A stretch of DNA of 15,453 nucleotides, taken from Ottowia sp. Lineage in GTDB: Bacteria > Pseudomonadota > Gammaproteobacteria > Burkholderiales > Burkholderiaceae_C. Below, piece by piece: positions 6,314 to 11,998 of this stretch; position 1 is the first letter of the stretch, and the number at the start of each line of letters is the position of its first letter. The notes beneath the pieces are model-generated. The model made no database searches. It was not told the DNA's origin and saw only the letters and a program-made list of their open reading frames with translations. The translations under genes were made by a program, and so were the position numbers. Where the stretch lies: contig JALOAS010000075.1 in NCBI GenBank assembly GCA_023228705.1, positions 1 through 15,453 on the forward strand, written 5' to 3'.

Positions 6314-7246
6314 TCACCAGTGATAATCCATCATGCCATATACACTTTCGATATAATCTTTGTCCGCATAGTAATTCAGCATGCGAGGCGTCATATACAA
6401 GTTATCAGCAAATATGTATTTGTTGTAATCAGGCTCTGCTGTCGTCGGGGTGCACCTCTCAACGGGAATCAACTGGTGACAAGCCCACTTATCATTCTTG
6501 TTTTCATCAAACCCATAATCACCTGGCTCGTTATATATCAAATTGGAAAACAGCGCCGGGTCGACAAACAATACGTGAATATCTCCTCGAATAGACTCAT
6601 TCAACCGCATTGCGAGCTCGGAGTTGAAGTCGACACTCAAATCCTCGACCTCCGTCCGCAAATCCTTGGCCCAAGGCGTATTGCCCAGGTTGTACACACC
6701 GGCGACCAGGACATGGCTGGCCCCCGCCCTGAAAATGCGCACCGCCTGATCTGAGAGCAGCCTGGCCGCTTCCTCTACCTGCGGTTTTGCCCAGTCCCTG
6801 ACCTCCTTGCCTGTTTTGCCAGCGGCCACCGCTGCCTCCACTGCAGCGACGATATCCTGTATGCCACCACCGACAAGCACCAGGTCATTCTCCTCGATTC
6901 CACGCGACAGCAACGCGTCTGTCTGCTCACGGATCGATCGCGCAGCTGTAGCGCATGAGCCACTTGCAATGCCAACACAGGCTTCGCCTTCGGCATAGCC
7001 CAGGCCACCGGACGATTCGGCCTCGAGTCCCAACCCGTAGTTGGCGGCAATCTGCTGCACCCAAGTCGGCTCGCCGTTATCCACCGTAAATATTTTTCCG
7101 CCATTCTGGCCCACGTCCAGAAAGCCATCGCCTACCGTGATGAATCGTTCCGGATCCAAATCCGACACCACCCCCGAGCCACAGGCCACCAGCAGGGTGC
7201 AGGCGCCTGTCAACAGGGCTGCAGCGCCGACACGCATCCAATCCAT
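6314..7246 (-). CDS. SGNH/GDSL-fold lipoprotein, catalytic residues apparently lost
   Basis: A 310-residue exported protein. It begins with a lipoprotein signal (hydrophobic segment 6-21; lipobox LVAC, lipidated Cys22). A GGAG six bases before the ATG supports this start. The fold resembles GDSL/SGNH esterases of the autotransporter-esterase type: block I ITVGDGFLDVGQN (36-48), block III VGGGIQDIV (125-133), VAGVYNLGNTPW (181-192) and block V YIFADNLYMTP (277-287). However, the GDSL serine position is Gly41, the block III Asn is Gln130, and the block V His is Tyr284. Asp281 remains. A working Ser-His dyad is therefore not visible, so a binding or structural role is more likely than esterase activity. 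The gene is clearly less GC-rich than its neighbours, above all over its 3' half. Confidence 0.72.
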   Translation of the reverse strand: MDWMRVGAAALLTGACTLLVACGSGVVSDLDPERFITVGDGFLDVGQNGGKIFTVDNGEPTWVQQIAANYGLGLEAESSGGLGYAEGEACVGIASGSCATAARSIREQTDALLSRGIEENDLVLVGGGIQDIVAAVEAAVAAGKTGKEVRDWAKPQVEEAARLLSDQAVRIFRAGASHVLVAGVYNLGNTPWAKDLRTEVEDLSVDFNSELAMRLNESIRGDIHVLFVDPALFSNLIYNEPGDYGFDENKNDKWACHQLIPVERCTPTTAEPDYNKYIFADNLYMTPRMLNYYADKDYIESVYGMMDYHW

Positions 7247-7287
7247 GGTCAACTCCAGTGATTTTTGAGCAAACGCCAAGTTTAACG

Positions 7288-7325
7288 GCTTGCACGCTGC
7301 CGGCCACCAGACTTTGTCTGCAAGC
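7288..7325 (-). terminator. Inverted repeat between sua5 and the SGNH lipoprotein gene
   Basis: GCTTGCA (7288-7294) and TGCAAGC (7319-7325) are perfect 7-bp arms. They enclose, with partial overlap, CAGAC-ttt-GTCTG (7308-7320). The structure lies a few bases beyond the sua5 stop codon and about 40 bases before the next gene start. It could end sua5 transcription or act as a control site. No convincing promoter is visible in this 82-base gap. Confidence 0.35.
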
Positions 7326-7328
7326 GTA

Positions 7329-8321
7329 TCAGCCGGCCACCGCGGCGCGTTGCAGCCGGTCCAGCACGCCTTCCCACGCCGGGTCCGCCGGTGGCGTCTC
7401 TATCCAGATCAGGCGCACACCGGCATCGTCAAACGCGCGCAGCGTGGCAAACAGTTCCTGCGCTGCCGTGGCGGCGTCCGCCGGCATGCGGCGCAGCACG
7501 CAGTTGTGCCGGTACGCGGTCAGCGATGAACGCGCCCAGACGCCGATCTGGCCGGCGTCGCCGCCCAGCACCGCCAGCGCCGCGCGCAGTTGCGTCACCG
7601 GCATGAGCCGCACGCGGGCGCGGGGCGCATAGTGCGCCGGCAGCGTACCGGAAGCCCTGGGGTCCGGCGCGGTCAGCGCATCGGGAGACCGCAGCGGGCA
7701 GCCGGCAGCGCGCGCCAGCACCTCGCGCGTGAGATGCCCCGGCCGCAACAGCACCGGCGCGCCGCGCGTGCAATCCACGATGGCCGATTCAATGCCCACG
7801 CTGCACGCGCCGCCGTCCAGGACCAGCAGTCCGTCGCCGAATTCATCGGCCACATGCTGCGCCGTGGTGGGGCTGACGCGACCAAAGCGGTTGGCGCTGG
7901 GTGCGGCCAGGCCACGGATCCCGTGCGCGGCGCACGCGTCCAGCAGCGCACGCGCCACCGGATGCGCGGGGCAGCGCAGGCCAATGGTGGGGTTCTGCCC
8001 CGCTGCCGCTGCGGCGACGCCAGCGCGGCGGGGCAGGATGAGCGTGAGTGGCCCCGGCCACAGCGCCTGCATGAGGCGCCGCGCAAAGTCCGGAACACGG
8101 TCCGAGAAATGCGCCACCTCGGCCACGCCGATCACGTGGACAATGAGCGGATGATCCGCAGGGCGCCCCTTGACGGCGTAGACCTGCTGCACGGCCGCGT
8201 CGTCTTCCGCGTTGGCGGCCAGGCCGTAAACGGTCTCGGTCGGCAGCCCGACCAGGTCGCCGGCGGCCAGTGCCGCTGCAGCGCGCGCAACGGCTTCGGG
8301 ATCGGTACCTGGGAGGATCAT
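7329..8321 (-). CDS. L-threonylcarbamoyladenylate synthase, Sua5/TsaC family
   Basis: This enzyme makes threonylcarbamoyl-AMP from threonine, bicarbonate and ATP, the first step of tRNA t6A formation; TsaB/TsaD use the product. The 330-residue protein is the long Sua5 form. Its YrdC domain (about 1-210) contains GLPTETVYGLAANA (25-38), KGRPADHPLIVHV (51-63) and APSANRFGRVSPTTAQHV (140-157), which surround the substrate pocket. A linker carrying the conserved HYAP (230-233) leads to a C-terminal Sua5 domain (about 240-330). The start at 8321 fits the conserved N-terminus; the preceding ribosome-binding site is weak. The frame stays open for over 400 codons upstream, but that is the antisense strand of cnoX and is not coding. 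The gene diverges from cnoX. Confidence 0.93.
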   Translation of the reverse strand: MILPGTDPEAVARAAAALAAGDLVGLPTETVYGLAANAEDDAAVQQVYAVKGRPADHPLIVHVIGVAEVAHFSDRVPDFARRLMQALWPGPLTLILPRRAGVAAAAAGQNPTIGLRCPAHPVARALLDACAAHGIRGLAAPSANRFGRVSPTTAQHVADEFGDGLLVLDGGACSVGIESAIVDCTRGAPVLLRPGHLTREVLARAAGCPLRSPDALTAPDPRASGTLPAHYAPRARVRLMPVTQLRAALAVLGGDAGQIGVWARSSLTAYRHNCVLRRMPADAATAAQELFATLRAFDDAGVRLIWIETPPADPAWEGVLDRLQRAAVAG

Positions 8322-8507
8322 GGCTTGGCCTGACGGGAATACACTGGAAGGCACGGGATGGCTGGTCGCGATGCACACGCGGCCCGATGCCGCCGCGGCC
8401 GCGGCTGGCAGCAACGCAAGACCTGCAGCAGCGGTGTCCGGCCCAGGGTCGGGCACAATCAACGGCTTCAGCCTTGTTATTGTCCTCCCGACCCGCAGGT
8501 TACGTTC
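8322..8507. promoter_or_regulatory. Divergent sua5/cnoX intergenic region with a long hairpin
   Basis: This 186-base spacer should carry both promoters, but I see no convincing -35/-10 pair. Its main feature is a nearly fully paired 49-base inverted repeat (8446-8494) just before the cnoX ribosome-binding site. GGGTCGGG (8446-8453) pairs with CCCGACCC (8487-8494), ACAAT (8455-8459) with ATTGT (8479-8483), AAC (8461-8463) with GTT (8476-8478), and GGCT (8464-8467) with AGCC (8470-8473). Only small bulges interrupt about 19 bp. A 14-base palindrome, GCCGCGGCCGCGGC (8392-8405), also occurs but may be chance in GC-rich DNA. Confidence 0.55.
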
Positions 8508-9461
8508 ATGATCGATGTCACCGTTGCCAATTTTGAAGCCGAAGTCATTGAAGCGTCCCGGCAGACGCCCGTCCTGGTCGACTTCTGGGCGCCATGGTGC
8601 GGTCCGTGCAAGACGCTGGGCCCCATCCTGGAAAAGCTGGAAACCGAATACGACGGGCGCTTCAAGCTGGTCAAGATCGATTCCGACCAGGAGCAGCAGC
8701 TGGCCGCAGCGTTTGGCGTGCGCAGCATCCCCACGGTCGTCCTGCTCAAGGACGGGCAGCCGGTGGACGGCTTCATGGGCGCCGTGCCGGAAGGCAGCGT
8801 ACGCGAGTTCCTGGACAAGCACGTCCCCAGCGCGGATGCGGCGGCCGCGCAGGCCGAGGCGCAAGAGGCCGGCGCGCTGCTGGACGGTGGCGACGCCGAG
8901 TCCGCGCTGGCCAAGCTGCGCGTGGCACTGGACCAGGACCCGGCCAACGACGACGTGCGGGCCGCGTACGTGCGCCTGCTCATCGACGCGCAGCGCTACG
9001 ACGAGGCCATGGAAGCCCTGCGCGAGCCGCTGGCACGCGAGCCGCGCCCGCTGCAGTTTGACGCGCTGGCGCGCTGGCTGGCGGCCATTGCCTACACGAA
9101 GCAGGACGAGCGTGGCCAGTGGACGCCCGAGCAGTTTGACACGGAGATTGCCAAGGACAAGCGCGATTTTGACGCCCGCTTCGGCAAGGCGCAGGTGCTC
9201 ATGGCCGCCGGCGCCTGGACCGACGCCATGGACGAGCTGCTGGAGATCATCATGCGCGACAAGTCCTGGAACGACGAGGCCGCGCGCAAGACGTACGTGG
9301 CCATCCTGGACCTGCTGACCCCGCCGCGCACGCCAGCGGCGCAGACCGCCGCCAAGAAGGAAGGCGGCATAGAGCTGACCGGCAAGGCCGCCATGCAGGA
9401 AGACCCCCAGGCCGAACTGCTGTCCCGTTACCGGCGCAAGCTGTCGATGGCGCTGAATTGA
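8508..9461 (+). CDS. cnoX: Chaperedoxin CnoX (YbbN-type thioredoxin-TPR protein)
   Basis: A 317-residue cytoplasmic protein. It has an N-terminal thioredoxin domain (about 1-112) with active site WCGPC (Trp30-Cys34) and cis-proline in SIPTVV (Pro75). An Ala-rich linker and a C-terminal region of TPR-like helix pairs (about 125-315; for example AGALLDGGDAESALAKLRVAL and AYVRLLIDAQRYDEAMEALREPL) follow. CnoX proteins hold unfolding proteins during oxidative or heat stress and protect their cysteines, passing clients to DnaK and GroEL. E. coli CnoX lacks the CxxC pair. Here it is intact, so thiol-disulfide activity is likely. The start has a weak GCAGGT ribosome-binding site at normal distance, directly after a long hairpin. 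The gene converges on rsmA. Confidence 0.9.
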   Translation: MIDVTVANFEAEVIEASRQTPVLVDFWAPWCGPCKTLGPILEKLETEYDGRFKLVKIDSDQEQQLAAAFGVRSIPTVVLLKDGQPVDGFMGAVPEGSVREFLDKHVPSADAAAAQAEAQEAGALLDGGDAESALAKLRVALDQDPANDDVRAAYVRLLIDAQRYDEAMEALREPLAREPRPLQFDALARWLAAIAYTKQDERGQWTPEQFDTEIAKDKRDFDARFGKAQVLMAAGAWTDAMDELLEIIMRDKSWNDEAARKTYVAILDLLTPPRTPAAQTAAKKEGGIELTGKAAMQEDPQAELLSRYRRKLSMALN

Positions 9462-9481
9462 GCGGGCGTTGAACAGGGCAT

Positions 9482-9509
9482 GGCGCTGCCCGCCCGGCGC
9501 GGCAGCGCT
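9482..9509 (+). terminator. Hairpin after cnoX
   Basis: GCGCTGCC (9483-9490) pairs over 8 bp with GGCAGCGC (9501-9508), and a G-T wobble extends the stem. It starts about 20 bases after the cnoX stop codon. No T-run follows. A second small hairpin, TGGCAA-gca-TTGCCA (9542-9556), lies before the repeat element. Confidence 0.5.
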
Positions 9510-9565
9510 CGCAGGTGCCCGGTGTCTTGGCCCTTCCTGATTGGCAAGCATTGCCAGCGCACCGG

Positions 9566-9708
9566 ATGACACGATGATCTCGGCCCATGCATGAAGGTTG
9601 AGCGTATTGCGTTGAGCGTCCAGCGTCCGGTCAACAGCGTATACCGCACCACGCTCAACGCTTGACGCTCAACCTCATCATCAAGGCGTCAGCGCGGTCA
9701 TCCGTCAT
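9566..9708. repeat. Inverted-repeat element, copy B, with nested palindrome
   Basis: A 143-base unit in the convergent cnoX/rsmA gap. The outer arms are the same as in copy A and in the same orientation: the left arm starts ATGACACGATGATCTCGGCC (from 9566) and the right arm is GCGCGGTCATCCGTCAT (9692-9708). Inside lies a second, longer palindrome, with left arm 9596-9619 and right arm 9651-9674, 24 bases each. The arms match at 21 of 24 positions: GGTTGAGCGT and GCGTTGAGCGT are identical on both sides of a 3-base mismatch. The 31-base loop carries CAGCGT twice. The octamer TTGAGCGT occurs four times in total, twice in each orientation. No coding potential is seen. Confidence 0.75.
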
Positions 9709-9741
9709 GCGCCTGACTGATCTTGCCGGGCATCGTTTCAA

Positions 9742-10515
9742 TCAGGCTCCGCGCCGCTGCAACTGCTGCGCCAGCGCCACATATTCAGCCACCGGCACCT
9801 CCTCGCCGCGCCGCTGCAAGTCAAAGTCACCGGCAAAGTCGCGCGCGTCCAGCCACTTGCCCAGGCTGTGCCGCAGCAGCTTGCGACGCTGGCTGAAGGC
9901 GATGCGCACCAGATCGGTGAAGGCGGGCACGTCCAGGGCGGCAAATTCCTGGCGCGGCAGCATGCGAACGACGGCGCTGTCGACGCGAGGTGGCGGTGAA
10001 AACGCCGTGGGTGGCACGTCGAGCAGCAACGCCATCTCGTAGCGCCACTGCAGCATGACCGAGAGGCGGCCGTACGCCTTGGTCGCGGGCACTGCCACCA
10101 TGCGCTGCACCACCTCCTTTTGCAGCATGAAATGCTGGTCCGCGATGCACGCGGCCTGCGGCAGCAGGTGGAACAGCAGCGGCGTGGAAATGTTGTACGG
10201 CAGGTTGCCGCAAACGCGCAGCCTGACTGCGCCCAGGCGACGCGCCAGCGCGCCAAAGTCCACGCCGAGCACGTCGGCAGCGATGACGTTCAGGCGCTTG
10301 TCAGCCCGCAGCCGCGCGACCAGGTCGCGGTCCAGCTCGATCACCGTCAGCCGCGGCAAGCGCTCGAGCAGCGGCCGGGTCAGCGCACCCAGGCCCGGCC
10401 CGATCTCGACCATGGCATCCGCGGGCTGCGGATCGATGAGCTGGACGATGCGCCAGACCACCGACTCGTCGACCAGGAAATGCTGGCCAAAGCGCTTGCG
10501 GGGCCGGTGCTTCAT
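9742..10515 (-). CDS. rsmA: 16S rRNA (adenine1518/1519-N6)-dimethyltransferase RsmA (KsgA)
   Basis: RsmA dimethylates two adjacent adenines in the 3' hairpin of 16S rRNA, a late step in 30S maturation. The 257-residue product begins with the family signature RKRFGQHFLVD (6-16). It has the SAM-binding motif VEIGPGLGALT (36-46), LDRDL as the acidic loop after beta-2, and the catalytic NLPYN (104-108), followed by the small C-terminal helical domain. Length is typical. The ATG fits the conserved start, although no clear Shine-Dalgarno precedes it. It lies 94 bases after surA on the same strand. In many proteobacteria pdxA sits between surA and rsmA; here it is missing, and rsmA is the last gene of the cluster. 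Confidence 0.95.
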   Translation of the reverse strand: MKHRPRKRFGQHFLVDESVVWRIVQLIDPQPADAMVEIGPGLGALTRPLLERLPRLTVIELDRDLVARLRADKRLNVIAADVLGVDFGALARRLGAVRLRVCGNLPYNISTPLLFHLLPQAACIADQHFMLQKEVVQRMVAVPATKAYGRLSVMLQWRYEMALLLDVPPTAFSPPPRVDSAVVRMLPRQEFAALDVPAFTDLVRIAFSQRRKLLRHSLGKWLDARDFAGDFDLQRRGEEVPVAEYVALAQQLQRRGA

Positions 10516-10609
10516 GGGGCGTGCCGACTGGGGTCAGGCAGGTGGGGTCAGCGCGGGCAGCAAGGCAGCCTGCCCAACGCGAAACCCCACAACGCCGGAC
10601 GCACAACCC
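10516..10609. other. surA-rsmA spacer with tandem 9-mer and hairpin
   Basis: TGGGGTCAG occurs twice as a direct repeat (10529-10537 and 10543-10551), 14 bases apart. GGGCAG (10555-10560) pairs with CTGCCC (10570-10575). On the minus strand the hairpin comes after surA, and the CTGACCCCA copies then precede the rsmA start by roughly 14-36 bases. This is the position where pdxA is found in many relatives. No remnant coding sequence for it is recognisable. Confidence 0.4.
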
Positions 10610-11998
10610 TTACTGCGGCGGGTCACGGTACTCCACGTAGGCGCGCGCGCGCACTTCCTCGGCCCAGGTCTCCATGGCCTCCTCTGCCTTTTGCTCGCGC
10701 AGCATGTTGCGTGCCAGCTCGCGCTGCTGCGCGGCGTCAAGCACCTGGTCCTCGCGGCCCTCCACGGCAATCAGGTGCACGCCAAAGCGCGTGACCACCG
10801 GGTCGCTGACCTCGCCGGGATCCAGGTTGTTCATGGCCTGCTCGAATTCCGGAACAAACGCGCCGGGCGGCGCCCAGCCCAGGTCGCCGCCGTTTTGCGC
10901 GCTCTCGTCGTCCGAGTACTTGCGCGCCAGCTCCTCAAAGGTGGCCTGTCCCGATTCCAGCCGCCGCTTGAAGTCGGCGGCGCGCTGCAGGGCCAGCTGC
11001 TTTTCCTGCTCGGTGTCGGCCCGCAGCAGGATGTGGCGCACGTGCGTCTGGGTGATGGTGATGTCGGGCAGCTCGCGGCTGACGCGCCGCTCCAGGACCT
11101 TGAGGATGTGAAAGCCGGCGCCGGACTGGACCGGCCCCACGATGTCGCCCACGCCCGCGCTGCGGATGCTGTCGACAAACAGCTCCGGATAGCCGGAGGC
11201 GGGCCGCAGCCCCAGCTCGCCGCCGTCGCGGCCGCCGCGATTGGCATCCGAGTACTGCAGCGCGAGCTGGGCAAAATCCTCGCCGCTGCGTGCGCGCTGC
11301 GCCACCTCTTCCGCGCGCTTGCGCAGGCTGGCCTGCTGCTCCGGGCTGCTGCCGTCTGGCACGGCAACCAGGATCATGGCCAGGTTGATTTCTTCAGGCG
11401 CCTGCACGTTGCCCGTCTGCTCGCGAATGAACGCGTCCACTTCCGAGTCGCTGACCTTCAGCCCCGGCTCGATTTCACGCGCCCGCAACTGCGAGAGCAT
11501 GACCTGGTTGCGCAGGTCGTGGCGGAATTCATCCAGTGAAATGCCCTCCGCCCGGATGCGCTCGTGCAAGGCTTCGACCGAGTCGAGCTGATTCTGGCGG
11601 GCAATGGACAACTCGGCCTGCGCCAGCGCGGTCTCGTTGGGTGCAATGCCCAGCTCGCGCGCATATTGCAGTTGCGCGCGCTCGGTGATCAGCCGCTCCA
11701 GCACCTGCTTGCGCAGCTGGTCCTCCGGCGGCGCTGCCCGCCCGCCCTGCGCCAGGTCGCGCCGGACCTGTGCCATGCGCACGCGCACTTCATGGTTGGT
11801 GATCGATTCGGTGTTGACCACCGCGACGATGTAGTCGGCTGCACGCGGCGCCGATGCCTGCTCCTGTGCCGCGGCGGCAGGTCCGGCTGCGCCTTGCGCC
11901 GCGCTGTCCTGCGCCCATGCTGCTGGCAGGGCCAGCGCCAGCGCCAGCAGTGCGCTGACGACGACGGAAGGCAGGTGCAAAGATGGGGTCTTATTCAT
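10610..11998 (-). CDS. surA: Periplasmic peptidyl-prolyl isomerase / outer-membrane protein chaperone SurA
   Basis: SurA escorts unfolded beta-barrel proteins, LptD among them, across the periplasm to the BAM complex. The 462-residue product has a Sec signal peptide (cleavage after AAWA, Ala29) and an Ala/Gln-rich stretch. The SurA N-terminal chaperone domain follows (about 55-195; starts DYIVAVVNTESITNHEV). Two parvulin PpiC domains come next: domain 1 at about 203-303 (YSDANRGGRDGGELG), domain 2 at about 317-415 (HVRHILLRA, YSDDESAQNGGDLGW). A short C-terminal helix packs back on the core. The start codon overlaps the end of lptD by 8 bases (ATGAATAA). No strong Shine-Dalgarno is seen, so translational coupling with its client LptD is likely. 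Confidence 0.95.
   Translation of the reverse strand: MNKTPSLHLPSVVVSALLALALALPAAWAQDSAAQGAAGPAAAAQEQASAPRAADYIVAVVNTESITNHEVRVRMAQVRRDLAQGGRAAPPEDQLRKQVLERLITERAQLQYARELGIAPNETALAQAELSIARQNQLDSVEALHERIRAEGISLDEFRHDLRNQVMLSQLRAREIEPGLKVSDSEVDAFIREQTGNVQAPEEINLAMILVAVPDGSSPEQQASLRKRAEEVAQRARSGEDFAQLALQYSDANRGGRDGGELGLRPASGYPELFVDSIRSAGVGDIVGPVQSGAGFHILKVLERRVSRELPDITITQTHVRHILLRADTEQEKQLALQRAADFKRRLESGQATFEELARKYSDDESAQNGGDLGWAPPGAFVPEFEQAMNNLDPGEVSDPVVTRFGVHLIAVEGREDQVLDAAQQRELARNMLREQKAEEAMETWAEEVRARAYVEYRDPPQ

Noticed and set aside
8392..8405. A 14-base palindrome made only of G and C in the sua5/cnoX spacer.
   Set aside because: Such palindromes arise easily in DNA of this composition, and its position matches no clear promoter element.
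7329..9572. A minus-strand frame open for 747 codons, joining sua5 in frame to the whole antisense strand of cnoX.
   Set aside because: Only the last 330 codons match a family (Sua5). The rest mirrors the cnoX codon pattern, a common artefact in GC-rich DNA, and has no domain or signal of its own.
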